Source: Sipunculus nudus (Eukaryota > Annelida > Sipuncula > Golfingiida > Sipunculidae). From it: a stretch of 64,000 nucleotides of DNA. The stretch covers positions 28,015,519-28,079,518 of the forward strand of contig CM049306.1 of assembly GCA_026874595.1 (NCBI GenBank), in the 5' to 3' direction. Both the position numbers and the translations under genes were made by a program. This document shows positions 27,386 through 40,198 of this stretch, piece by piece. Positions within the stretch are counted from its first letter, which is position 1. Every line of letters begins with the position of its first letter. The notes under the pieces were generated by a model. The model made no database searches. It was not told the DNA's origin and was given only the letters and a program-made list of their open reading frames with translations.

Positions 27386-29341
27386 ATACCTCATTCCATA
27401 AACCATATCTATATACATGCATAACATGAAAGAAATCTGTCCATTACTGTTTGACTTATAATGCCCACAGGTTATAAATGTACTGTTAAGTGGCAATGAT
27501 GGGGTATTAAACGGCACGAAAACAAGTAAAAGAATAACAGGTGGCGCCACCTGTTTCCGGTACATGACATTACTATCCAAGATCTTCAGTCAAGTTGATT
27601 TTTGGACCAATGCATGCATCCCTTATTGAGAAATTAATGATTTAGTGTGATTTTCACCATATATGGCAATATTCAAGGTCAAGGCCATTCATTGGAGAGG
27701 TCATGACCCCTATTCAAATAAACATTATCCTATAACCCATATCCATGTATATGCATAATATGAAAGAAATTTGTCCATTAATTTTTGACGTATAATGCTC
27801 ACAGTACTGATAAATGGCAATGATGGGGTATTAAACGGCACAAAACAAGTAAAAGAATAACAGGTGGCGCCACCTGTTTCCGGTACATGACATTACTATC
27901 CAAGATCTTCGGTCAAGTTGATTTTTGGACCAATGCATGCATCCCTTATTGAGAAATTAATGATTTAGTGTGATTTTCACCATATATGGCAATATTCAAG
28001 GTCAAGGCCACTCATTGGAGAGGTCATGACCCCTATTCAAATAAACATTATCCTATAACCCATATCCATGTATATGCATAATATGAAAGAAATTTGTCCA
28101 TTAATTTTTGACGTATAATGCTCACAGTACTGATAAATGGCAATGATGGGGTATTAAACGGCACAAAACAAGTAAAAGAATAACAGGTGGCGCCACCTGT
28201 TTCCGGTACATGACATTACTGTCCAAGATCTTCGGTCAAGTTGATTTTTGGACCAATGCATGCATCCCTTATTGAGAAATTAATGATTTTGTGTGATTTT
28301 CACCATATATGGCAATATTCAAGGTCAAGGCCACTCTCATAGGAAAGGTCATGACCCCAATTTAAATAAACATCATCCCATAACCCATATCTATGTATTT
28401 GCATAACATGAAAGAAATCTGTCCATTACTGTTTGACTTATAATGCCCACAGGTTATAAATGTACTGTTAAGTGGCAATGATGGGGTATTAAACGGCACG
28501 AAAACAAGTAAAAGAATAACAGGTGGCGCCACCTGTTTCCGGTACATGACATTACTATCCAAGATCTTCAGTCAAGTTGATTTTTGGACCAATGCATGCA
28601 TCCCTTATTGAGAAATTAATGATTTAGTGTGATTTTCACCATATATGGCAATATTCAAGGTCAAGGCCATTCATTGGAGAGGTCATGACCCCTATTCAAA
28701 TAAACATTATCCTATAACCCATATCCATGTATATGCATAATATGAAAGAAATTTGTCCATTAATTTTTGACGTATAATGCTCACAGTACTGATAAATGGC
28801 AATGATGGGGTATTAAACGGCACAAAACAAGTAAAAGAATAACAGGTGGCGCCACCTGTTTCCGGTACATGACATTACTATCCAAGATCTTCGGTCAAGT
28901 TGATTTTTGGACCAATGCATGCATCCCTTATTGAGAAATTAATGATTTAGTGTGATTTTCACCATATATGGCAATATTCAAGGTCAAGGCCACTCATTGG
29001 AGAGGTCATGACCCCTATTCAAATAAACATTATCCTATAACCCATATCCATGTATATGCATAATATGAAAGAAATTTGTCCATTAATTTTTGACGTATAA
29101 TGCTCACAGTACTGATAAATGGCAATGATGGGGTATTAAACGGCACAAAACAAGTAAAAGAATAACAGGTGGCGCCACCTGTTTCCGGTACATGACATTA
29201 CTGTCCAAGATCTTCGGTCAAGTTGATTTTTGGACCAATGCATGCATCCCTTATTGAGAAATTAATGATTTTGTGTGATTTTCACCATATATGGCAATAT
29301 TCAAGGTCAAGGCCACTCTCATAGGAAAGGTCATGACCCCA
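27378..29341. repeat. 982-bp higher-order repeat, two copies
   Basis: The palindromes are spaced 323, 323, 336, 323 and 323 bp, so three units form a block repeated after exactly 982 bp (27536 to 28518, 27859 to 28841, 28182 to 29164). The first units of each block share variants such as CCCACAGGTTATAAATG that the second and third units lack. The two blocks look almost identical, showing recent duplication of a trimer. Confidence 0.88.
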
Positions 29342-29770
29342 ATTTAAATAAACATCATCCCATAACCCATATCTATGTATTTGCATAATATGAAAGAAAT
29401 CTGTCCATTAGTTTTTGACTTATAATGCTCACAGTACTGTCAAGTAGCAATTTTGGGGACATTAAACGGCATGAAAACAAGTAAAGAATAATAGGTGGCG
29501 CCACCAGTTTCTGGAACATGACAACCCTATCCATGATCTTCGATCAACTTGATTTTGGGATCAATCCATGCAAGTTTTCTTGAGATATTTAAGAATTTGT
29601 GTGATTTTCCCCAAAATTGAACCTATTCAAGGTCAAGGTCACTCTCCTAGTTGAGGTCATGACCTCATTTTAAATAGGCGTCGTCCTCTCACCCATATCT
29701 ATACATATACCAAGTTTGGTAAAGATCTGTGAAATATTTTTTGAGTTATTGTGTCCAAAAGAAATCTCTG

Positions 29771-29785
29771 CGGCGGCGGCGGCGG
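29771..29785 (+). repeat. (CGG)5 triplet repeat
   Basis: Five CGG triplets followed by CAGCACGACCGTGC, which forms a small GCACG-ACC-GTGC stem. It lies near the 3' end of the element at 27016-29837. Translation gives short poly-Ala frames that are not genes. Confidence 0.85.
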
Positions 29786-30574
29786 CAGCACGACCGTGCC
29801 TAAACCATTGTATCTCCAGTACTATGTCTGGCGATACAATAATGTTTATGAAAAATGGCTTCTTGAAAACTGAAACAGATTTATTATTGTTCAAACAACC
29901 CTGCTGCATGGTCAATACAATGCATATAATACATAAAGCTGGAAGTTATCAGCTTACCTACTGTGTATATATAAATTAGGCTATTAGAGATGCTAGTACT
30001 CCAGTGTATAAATATCAGCTAAAAGAAACAATCTGTTTGTCAAGAATGATCTTACAGAATCTTCTTTGTTTAGTGACTCAGTTCTATAAATAGCTCTCCA
30101 AATGGCAAATATTTCTGATGTTAGTTCAAATGCTCAGCAATTAATAATTTATGAAATACCCTTGATAACTGGTAAAACAGCCAGAAGAGCGGCAAAATTA
30201 CCAGCAGACAATAAATTATGCTCTTAAGGAGGTGGTTTGTGCAAATTATTTAATTCCTGCAGGTTGATTTTCAACTGACCTGACAGACCTACTGAGGAAG
30301 TTTGAGAGAAAATCTTGTGAAGTGTTAAATGAATGTTGTGTCAATAAAAACAACTTATTCAAGAATACAAGGCAAATTTAAAAGAAATTTGTTCCAAGGT
30401 TTTTCTAAAACCATGACATGAAAAATACATTAATTAAGTTCAATGTCACATTATTTTTCCAACATAAAACACATATTAAAACTAGAATACAGGTAGATGA
30501 CAAACGACTATGTGTATCCGTAAAATTCAGAGTGGGACGTGTGAAATGAGGCATGGATTTAAGTGGCAAGGGGA

Positions 30575-31424
30575 AATAGAGTGAGATGTGTTGCATATCA
30601 GCATGGATATCTGCCACGTAAACATGATTTAGGTGGCACCACCTGTTATTTGAAAGAGAAAGCTATCCAAGATGTATACATATGCAAAATTTCAGGTGGG
30701 TAAGTCAAACCACAGCTGAGATATGAGTGATTTTTACCCTCGGCAGATGAACAGATTGACACCATGCAAAAATGGTTGCAAGTTCAACCAAATTTGTATC
30801 AGCTGTAGAGCTTATGTAAGATCTATACACATACAAAGTTTCAGGCCTAAAAGTCAAACCAGTCCTGAGATATTAGCATGGATGTAAGCAGTGTAAATGT
30901 GAATGAAGGTGGCGCCACCTGCCAGAAAATCAAGAAAGCTATCCAAAGTATATACATATGCAAAATTTTAGGCAGATAATAAAGTCAAACCACTTCCGAG
31001 ATTTTAACCATGACAGACATGTGGACACTGTGCAAAAATGGTTGCAGGTAGCGCAACCAATTTTGCATATTATATATGTGAGATCTATACACATGCAAAA
31101 TTTCAGGAGGATATGTCAAACCAGTCCTGAGATATTAACATGGATGTCTGCAGCATGTACATGAATGTAGGTGGTGCCATCTGTCATAAAATCAGGAAAG
31201 CTATTCAGGATGTATACACATGCAAAATGTCAGGTTGATAAGTCACTGCAGAGATATGAGTGATTTTAACCCAAGGCTAACAAACAGATGGATGCTGTGC
31301 AAAATTGGTTGCAGGTGGCACCACAAGTTTTTTGTATGATATAAAGCTATCCAAGAGCTACACTTGTGCAAATTTTCAGCCTAATTGGTCAAAACCATAG
31401 TATCCACAAAACTTTATTTTGGCG
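30575..31424. repeat. Diverged ~270-bp tandem array with GGTGGCGCCACC-type core
   Basis: Homologous segments carry GGTGGCACCACC (30632), GGTGGCGCCACC (30908) and GGTGGTGCCATC (31170), giving unit lengths of about 276 and 262 bp. Each is followed by a variant of AAGCTATCCAAGATGTATAC, then ATGCAAAATTTCAGG and GAGATAT. A further half unit with GGTGGCACCACAAG lies near 31315. The copies are clearly diverged, so the array is old. End structures were not found. Confidence 0.65.
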
Positions 31425-32945
31425 GATACAATTAAAATGGTATTTCTGTTTATACTATATAATTAAATTCACGTCCTGGTTTAATTCACATTTTTTCTTC
31501 AAAATAGAGGGAAACCTCAGCAGATACATCTTTATTATGGTAAGCTTACTATTCCAAACACTAAGAGATATCCTGCAAAAGTAAAGTTAGATGTCACTGA
31601 CCTCGCCAATATGGGCATCCATCTAATACTAGCTTGGACACAGGATCCAACAGTGACTGGAACTGGGTGGTTCTATATTAAAGTTATCATCTCTGGTTTA
31701 TGGTTATAAAAGTTAAATAGTAAAAACTTATTAATAAATATGAAAAATGAGAAAGCTGTCACTATTAAGTGAAAAGAATATTTTGTGAAGTTTCATTTTA
31801 TTGTATAAAATTGATTAATTTCCAAAAATTGTTTATCAATAAGGGTTATGTATTAATGCTGCATAAATGCTTATGTTTGTGTAATTGTATGAGTGATAAT
31901 GCATGTGTTGTACAGATGGTCATGTGTCCAATCATTTGATTTTCAATCTCTTGATTATTATACCAAATATTTGATGAACAATTAAGTATATCTATATCTG
32001 TATCTAATGACAGGGATGACTGTATAGGGCTTGGAACTAATGGGAGAGTGGCAGATAATTAGTGAGTTGATCTCACTGTTATATTGTCCTGTAACCTAAT
32101 GGTCTCTCCATCTGTCCTTCCTGGTTCCAATATTGATCCGGTAATGATGAAACTGGTCGCACTTGCTTGTTACACAGTTGATGAGATGAGATTTTACACC
32201 AGCACCGGAGCTTGTCTAGACTATGATCACTGGCATGATCAAGTGCAGAAACCCCATAAAGGCTGGTTAACTTTTTCTGAAAAGCTACATTATGTTACAA
32301 TGATTGCAATCAGAGTCTACATGAGTCTGTGTTACCCAGGGGACCAGTCATTTTAGTGATTGTCACATACTCATGTTGATACACCTGAACACAGATATTC
32401 TGAATTAAATATAGTAGAAAGTAACCATTAAATTACCTGCTAAAACATCACTTTCAATTATTATTTTATAGAAAAGGAGAGCAAACTACATTAACGGAGC
32501 AAATAAAAAAAATTGATATAACTGAGACTGGTTTGACACTGTATAAATACTAGCACCTGGTTGAAAATAATTGATTAGATAACTGGTTGTTTGCTGAGGT
32601 AAAATGTATTAAATGTAATAATTCACATGGCAACAAAGACAAACTTTTTTTATCCATATCCAGTTCATATCTATCCACAGAACAGGGGGGAGATGATGCC
32701 AGTATAGTACCAATTGATAAAGGACCACTCATCAGTTTGACTGCAGTGATTTTAAATTTGTGCTTCACTGCCTAGTCTTACATTGCTGATGCAGTGAATG
32801 CTTGACTTAAGTCACATTTCTGGTGTAATGTGTCTGACCTTCTCGAAGAGTGATAATTTTGGAGTGGGAGAGTGATAATTTGATCAATGGCACATACTGA
32901 CTTGGACAATAGCTTCTCTATATCAAATACTGCAGCAGTAGTTCT

Positions 32946-32964
32946 GGGGGGGGGGGGGGGGGGG
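32946..32964 (+). repeat. Poly-G run (19 G)
   Basis: An uninterrupted run of 19 guanines. The length may be unreliable in an assembly. Confidence 0.9.
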
Positions 32965-33149
32965 TCCTGGGAGTGTCACTTTGGCTTTAAACCAATTTTT
33001 ACAACCAGGACACACCCCTTATCCCTTCCAGAACAGAGAACATTTTGTAGGCTTTCTCATTAAGCTTCCTTTTTCTTGGGTTGGACCCACCTCTTTCCAA
33101 AATCGTGGATACGACCCTGCATACAGACAGGGCTAGGAATAATGGGATA

Positions 33150-33583
33150 CTGTGGTTGCCTTTTTGTTCACGAGGGTTTTAATTTCATGATATTCGTGAA
33201 CTGGAAATAATTGCGAAAAGGAAACCCTCGGGAATAATTGGCCAATCAAGTATGACCTTTTTTTTTCAGTGAAGCCAATACTTGTATGTGAATAGGTTAG
33301 AACAGTGAGAAATTTTATAATAAATTTCATTATGCAGGTATAGGGAAAACATTCCCTTTAATTTGAACTAAACTACCTGTGCTGTGTGTATGGGACCATC
33401 GTTATATGGGTAGAATATCACAAACTCATGACTTATTCTCATTTTATAATATAAACAGATATGGTTTTACCCGTGAAAGATTGATATAGAATCTGATGAG
33501 ATCGCGAAATTGAAACCCTCGCAAAACATTCAAAATGGAGAAATCACAAAATTTCAGCCTTGTGAATATGCAGCCAACCAAAG
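33150..33583 (-). mobile_element. TA-flanked MITE, copy B (inverted relative to copy A)
   Basis: Starts CTGTGGTTGCCTTTTTG and ends GCAGCCAACCAAAG, with TA on both sides (33148-33149 and 33584-33585). Internally it is the reverse complement of the element at 16587-17016. It shares, in opposite order, the blocks CAAGTATTGG/CCAATACTTG, CTACCTGTGC and TCTACTCATA/TATGGGTAGA. 434 bp, no coding capacity. A Tc1/mariner-type TA target is likely, but the superfamily is unproven. Confidence 0.8.
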
Positions 33584-36286
33584 TAGTTGTCTTGGTCATG
33601 AATCATGCTAAACAGTGGCCCATTTTCTTATCATAGGAATGGATACAATGAAATATTTCAGTACTGATTATCTGCTCCAGATTCAGGAATTTATCACTGA
33701 AAAAATATTGGTAATATAGTAGTAACATAATAAAAAAGTGACACAATCAAGTTGGCGATCATAAAAGAAGTAATTTACTGCTTATGATGCCAAAAGAAAG
33801 TTTTGCTAATCAAAATGCACTTTAATAAAAAGGCCTAGAACAAAGTTTTGATAGATTTTCAGCATCTTTATTTTGAATGTTTCTCAGTGTTACATGTAAA
33901 AAATGGTCTAGATACTTATTAACTGTAAGAAAAGTCTATGAAGTTTATATTCATATTTTATACCTATTCTTGTCAGCACCATTGAAAATTTTATTGATTC
34001 TATTAAATGCATCAGTATTTATTTCTGTTCTTATCAGATCTACTGTTCACTCAGAACAGTCCTCTTATATCACTCAAAATACTGGTAAATCTATTTTAGT
34101 ATATTTATAAATAATAACTCAGGAAACATTATCACATTCATTACAATACCTCAATTTAAAAAGTATCTGTTCATATTTCTGAGGGATTTTTTTTTCAAAA
34201 TCTCCTCTTTTCATCAACTTCTTAAATTCTTGAAATTTCATAAAATTGTAGGAATTTCAACTACAGCTTTGTTTGAATTACATCATGTTGACAGTAAAGC
34301 AAACACACTGACTGTCCCAGATATAGAGAAATCACTTGCAGTCCCACTGGCACTGGGATATATAACAGAACCTGTACCAACTTAGTCAACAAGGAATGCT
34401 GGAGGAAACAGAAACTAACAGAAACAGTTAGGAAAACACCTACACACAGTGGGGTACCCCTACATCAAAGGCTATGAAAAGGGACCAGTGTAATGTGGGA
34501 TTCCTTACCCTGACTGGTCAGGGAGCTTGTTAGCTGTGTGGTTGGGGATTCCCACTGTGTCAGGGTTTGATTAGCTCAGCTGCTGGTCCTCAATAGATAC
34601 TATTCCAGGCCTGTTACCACACTGCCTGGCCCTGGTCTGATACTGATCCAGTACTGTTATAAGAGTCACATTTCTCACTGACCTCAGATAACATCACTGA
34701 ATCGAAGCATGGTGTCTGCCCCATGGATAACCAGAAGATCTTAATTTAGGTTATTCAAAGCTACAACAAAGATCCCAGGAACAGCCCTGGGACTCCTGAC
34801 ACTGGTTACAGGTTTGACCCTGTTTGATAATGTCTTAGAAGCCTCTTCTAGAAGTCTCTCCATGTTGAACATTGTTGACTTAACAACATTGAAACTCCTT
34901 AGAAAACCACAACTTCAAAGACTGTGAATCAATGGTCATTTTTTTGCACTAGCATTATCTGTCATAAACTGTTTTTTTACCAGAGAAATCATGATTTCTG
35001 ATCACTGATATATATTCTTGTGTTCTTACATACGGTTATCAGATCTATCTGTGCTGATAGTGAAATCAAAAGCAGGCCTTTGAACACAGCTAGATGTCTC
35101 CCTGTTGAGAAGCTACAGGTTGCAGATGAAGAAGAGTTTAATTAACCCTGCAAGTTCATTGTACATGATAATTAATTCAGGCAGATATAGCCACTGTCTT
35201 CAAATCTCCTGGAAACTGACCAATTCAGCCTTAATGACAAAAGCACAACCAAATCCCAAACTAAAACAATTCATCTCTATGCTAAATAATTTTTTTTTTC
35301 TTAAATGCTTTTGTTACAAAATGATTTATAATCTTAAATATAATATGCTCTTGGAGGGATCTCATGAAACACCTGTATGGTTACAGTGTTCAACCTGAAC
35401 ACATGTAAAATAATGGCATGATCAATAATTTATATGATAATACCTCTTTATTAACATTTAATGCCAAACAGCTGAAGGTAATAAACAAAACACTTTCTTT
35501 TTCCTCCCAATAAAGTTGAGCCGGCGGGAAGATGGGTTAGTGAAGGCTGATGACATTAGATAACTCCAGTCACATTGCCCAGACAGATGGAAGATATGAG
35601 GTTTTATCTATGAATCAGTCAAACAAGTTTGTAAGAATTGATCCAAATGAAAAGATATAACGTTGTAAAATCCAGCAAAACATCTCCCATCTGCTACAGC
35701 AGTTGTGAACTAACAAAGCAGCTGCTCTGGTCTTGTTCAGTACTAATTTTTTGTCCTTTTTGCTGAGAACTGTTTGTGACTGATAAACAGTTGGCATATT
35801 ATCTGACACAGCTGCTAACTCAATATTCATGTTATGAATTTAACAGCAGTTTTGCTGTATCAGCAATAATTGTCCAACAACAATTCACCTATGGAATACT
35901 TATCTATGTCTATATGCCTGCTCAACAGTACTCTGGGCAATAATGAACAGTACAATTAATGCTGTTGAGAAAATCTGTCTGAAAGCTTAAATGAAATGAA
36001 CTTACCCCCAAAATCACAAATTTTTTAAACATTGCAAAACACTTGTAGAAATGAATTAATTTATTTCAAGTTAAATAGGAACATTGTCCTGAAAATTGAC
36101 GTAAACTTCAGGGTCTCTCCTAAAAAGACTAACCAAATACCATGCGGCCAACTTCAATGACAGAAAATTCAAATGACAATTATAAAAACTTTCCTTACAA
36201 CTTTGAAGAATAATGATATAATATTAATATCGATCTGTGTTTTATCTCTCCATACTGTGTCATGTTTGTCTATAACTGTAATAGGA

Positions 36287-38860
36287 AACAAGTGACCCAT
36301 GGGTCATGATGCTCAGCTGACTGGGAAGAGATTTGCAAAAGGAAATTTTATCATCTGAATGGTAGTATATAACCATTCAACTGAAGCATCAAACAGATTA
36401 ACCAACAGGCTGAGATTGTGTCTGTATTAATATATCTCAAAAATAGAGTAAAAATGCGTAAACTTTAAAAAAAATACAGGTGGCTCCACCAGTCTGCAGA
36501 AACTAATAAAAACACTTAATGGTCAATATCCATGCAAAGAAGCATGATGGCTCTGGATTAGTTGTTCAGATACTTCAGCTTTTGTTTCAAATTTTCCATT
36601 ATTCTGAGGGATATTTTGAGTCCTATAGCTTAAAGGATATGGGTAACAGAGACCTAATTTCAGGTTTCCACAGACACTTTTCATGGGCCTCCTTGCATGA
36701 CAAGAATGAAGATTCTAGGTCCAGTTGTTCCAATTTGTACCCTGTTGACAGATAACCACATCTTTAAAGGTCTCAAAAATATAGAAAATAATTCGTAAAA
36801 ATTTGAAAAAGATAGAGGTGGCACACCCAGTCTGCTAAAACTGATGGAACATGTCATGATAAATATGTATGCCAAAAATCATGGGCATCAGTGTTGTAGT
36901 TATTGAGATACTGGAGTTTTTGTATCAAATTTTTCATTATTCTTTGGGGTATTTTGGAGCCATACAGCTTAATGGATATAGGTAACAGAGACCTAATTTC
37001 AGGTTTCCATGGAGATTTTTCATGGGTCTCCCTGTGTGTAAAGAATGAAGATTCTAGGTCCAGTTGTTATGATTTGTGCCATGTTAACAGACCTTCATAT
37101 CTTTAAAGGTCTCAAAAATAGAGAAAAAAATTCGAAAAAAAAGCCCGAAAATATATGTGGTGCCACCAGGCTGCAGAAACTGATGAAACATCTCATGATC
37201 AATATGTATGCCATAAATCATGACCATCAGTGATGTAGTTAATGAGATTATTGAAGTTTTGTATGAAATTTTTCACTATTCTGGGGGGTACTTTGTGGCC
37301 CAATAGCTCGAAGGATATGCGTAACAGAGACCTATCTTCTTGTTTCCATGGAGACTTTTCATAGGCCTCTCAGAATGTCAAGAATGAAGATTCTAGGTCC
37401 GGTCTTTACGATTTGTGCCCTGTTAACAGATGTTCACATTTTTAAAGGTCTCAAAAATAGAGAAAAAAATTCGTAAAAAATAAAAAAAATATAGGTGGCT
37501 CATCCAGGCTGCGGAAACTCATGAAATACTCCATGATCAATATCCATGCAAACAATTATGGTGATCTCTGCATTAGTTGTTCAGATACTTCAGGTTTTTG
37601 TATCAAATTTTCCATTATTCTGAGCTGTACTTTGGAGTGCCACAGCTCAACGGATATGGCTAACAGAGACCAAATTTCAGGTTTCCATAGAGACTTTTCA
37701 TGGGTCACCCTGTGTGTCAAGGATGAAGATTCTAGGTCCAGTCGTTACAATTTGAACCCTGTTGACAGATAACTACATCCTTAAAGGTCTCAAAAATAGA
37801 GGGAAAAATTGTAAAAATTTGAAAAATACAGGTGGCGCCACCAGTCTGCAGAAACTGATGAAACATCTCATGATCAATATGTATGCCAAAAATCATGACC
37901 ATCAGTGATGTAGTTAATCAGATATTGAAGTTTTTTTATGAAATTTTTTACTATTCTGGGGAGTACTTTGGGGCCCCATAGCTCGAAGGATATGGGTAAC
38001 AGAGACCTGATTTCTGGTTTCCATGGAGACTTTTCATAGGTCTCTCAGAATGTCAAGTGAAGATTCTAGGTCCAGTCTTTACGATTTGTGCCCTGTTAAC
38101 AGATGTTCACATTTTTAAAAGTCTCAAAATTACAGAAAAAAATTCATAAAAAATAAAAAAATACAGGTGGCGCCACCAGTCTGCAGAAACTGATGAAACA
38201 TCTCATGATCAATATGTATGCCAAAAATCATGACCATCAGTGATGTAGGTAATCAGATATTGAAGTTTTTGTATGAAATTTTTGACTATTCTGGGGGGTA
38301 GTTTGGGGCCCCATAGCTCAAAGGATATGGGTAACAGAGACCTAATTTCTGGTTTCCATGGAAACTTTTCATAAGTCTCTTAGAATCTCAAGAATGAAGA
38401 TTCTAGGTCCAGTCTTTACGATTTGTGCCTTGTTAACAGATGTCCACATATTTAAAGGTCTCAAAAATAGAGAAAAAAATTCATAAAAAATTAAAAAATA
38501 TAGGTGGCGCCACCAGTCTACAGGAACTGATGAAACATCTCATGATCAATATGTATGCATAAAATCATGACCATCAGTGATGTAGTTAATGAGATATTGA
38601 AGTTTTTGTATGAAATTTTTGACTATTCTGGGGGGTACTTTGGGGCCCTATAGCTTGAAGGATATGGGTAACAGAGACCTAATTCCAGGTTTCCAAGGAG
38701 ATTTTTCATGGACCTCTCTGGATGTAAAGTAAGAAGATTCCAGGTCCAGCGGTTACGATTTGTTCCTTGTTAACGGACAGAAGGCCGGATGGCCGGACGG
38801 ACGACGGACAAAGAGTGATCGCTATAGCTCAGATGACTTACAGTCAGCTGAGCTAAAAAA
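36287..38860 (+). mobile_element. Hairpin-ended non-autonomous element with ~337-bp core repeats
   Basis: The 5' module carries the palindrome TGACCCATGGGTCA (36293-36306) and the arm GCTCAGCTGACTG (from 36311). The core is seven head-to-tail units of about 337 bp, marked by the sequence AGGTGGCGCCACCAGTCTGC or variants near 36478, 36816, 37155, 37492, 37830, 38165 and 38502. A short GGCCGGACGGAC run follows, then a 3' hairpin with arms TAGCTCAG-A-TGAC and GTCA-G-CTGAGCTA (loop TTACA) ending at 38854. The outer 3' arm is the inverse of the 5' arm. No protein-coding frame of note; frames of 60-83 codons repeat with the units. The architecture resembles HINE (Helentron-related) or bivalve pearl-type elements; this classification is an inference. 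Confidence 0.78.
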
Positions 38861-40198
38861 TACACAGTCATAGCATTTCAGTGTCAGACAACACTGGCAA
38901 CATATTTATGACTTGAACCATAAGTTGTCCCTTATCTAAAATGTTCAATAAGACATGGTTAAATTAAGCTTTATTTACACACCAAAAAAATGTGCTCATT
39001 AGCTCTGAAGTACACTGAATGACAGCCCTTCAAAATGCTCTGTTATGAACCATAACTAACCAGGCTGCTATGAAACAATGTCATCTGGAATTTTGACATC
39101 CTTGGTTTCCTCAGTAACATTGAGAACAAAATTACCATTATATCCTTTATATCCTTAGGACTCAGAATGGATTTTTTACTTTGTTTCTTTTAAATTCACT
39201 GGAGGAGAAACTAAATGTAAAACCAACACATGTACACTTTTCCTTTTGTTCACAATTTCATAGATATCTGTAGTAAAGGTACCAAAAACTTCCCAAAATA
39301 CAGTCATTAATTACTCATTTACTGAGGTTATAGGAAGAAAAAAGAAGAACTAAAAGAACTTACTACCATAAGATCTATGTCTGTTCCCCTACAGCATTCA
39401 TACTAGATGATATAAAATGAATAAAAAAAAAAGATGGTCCTGAATACTAAGTGCCTTTAAGTTACTCTACTGTGATAAATTGTCAATTACAGACATCTTC
39501 AGCTGTAAAAGCTAAATGAGGTGCTATCAATATTATCTCATGAGTATCGTGGAGTACCTATAACAGTTTTCAAACAAATATACATGCCAGGCACTGTTGA
39601 TAATGTCATAACCCATCATGATACTTAAAAACACTGCTGGTGCTGAGAGTATCTCCTTCAGGTGGGATTAATGAGCCTAAGTGTTGCTATAGAATCCACA
39701 CCTACTACAAACTAGTCTCAAGTATCTGTGATGCTGGGAGATCTGGCTGTAAATGTCAGCATGTTGCCAGGTAAATACCACTCTTGTTGTGCATTTAATT
39801 ATCATTATTTTTTTTAACTCTAACAGGTATGTATCTTCACAGTGATTTTTACCTATATAAACCAGAATACTGCACTTAATCACCTAGGAAATACATATAA
39901 AGTCCTTGTTTCAATATATACTATACTCCTTTAACATTTGACTGCTAGTGCTATCATTTTTTTCAGATGTCTTTTATAAGATCTAGAAGAGTTTAACATT
40001 TAGTAGTTCATATCAACTTCAATGAACCTCATTCTCAAAACAAATGTCATAATATGAACACTTCAAACCTCTTAAAACTTGTACGCATACAGTATGTGTT
40101 GGAAAAAGAACAGAAAACAGCCGGATAAATATATGAAAAAAAGTGACACATTGAATATAGACAATTTTTGTTGAATCACATTTGCTTTAGCTGAGTAC

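Larger units (their letters stand above)
27016..29837 (+). mobile_element. Hairpin-ended element carrying a ~325-bp tandem core in higher-order form
   Basis: Ends are the 13-bp inverted repeats GTATCGCCAGACA (27016-27028) and TGTCTGGCGATAC (29825-29837). The right end is also a hairpin: TTGTATC-T-CCAG, loop TACTATGT, CTGG-C-GATACAA. The core consists of head-to-tail units with the 20-bp perfect palindrome AACAGGTGGCGCCACCTGTT starting at 27536, 27859, 28182, 28518, 28841 and 29164, plus a variant at 29490. Units also contain CAAGGTCAAGG and a GGTCATGACC palindrome. A (CGG)n run at 29771-29785 precedes the right end. Direct left of the element is a GGCACC-GCT-GGTGCC hairpin (26999-27013). No transposase frame. 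The 66-codon frames that recur in the array are by-products. Confidence 0.78.

Noticed and set aside
27380-28562. Two near-identical 66-codon frames (27380-27580 and 28362-28562)
   Set aside because: They arise because the tandem unit repeats every 982 bp. The frame crosses the palindrome and is not kept in the other units.
29670-29979. Poly-Ala open frames over the CGG repeat
   Set aside because: The same triplet run gives Ala runs on both strands. It lies at the end of a repeat element.
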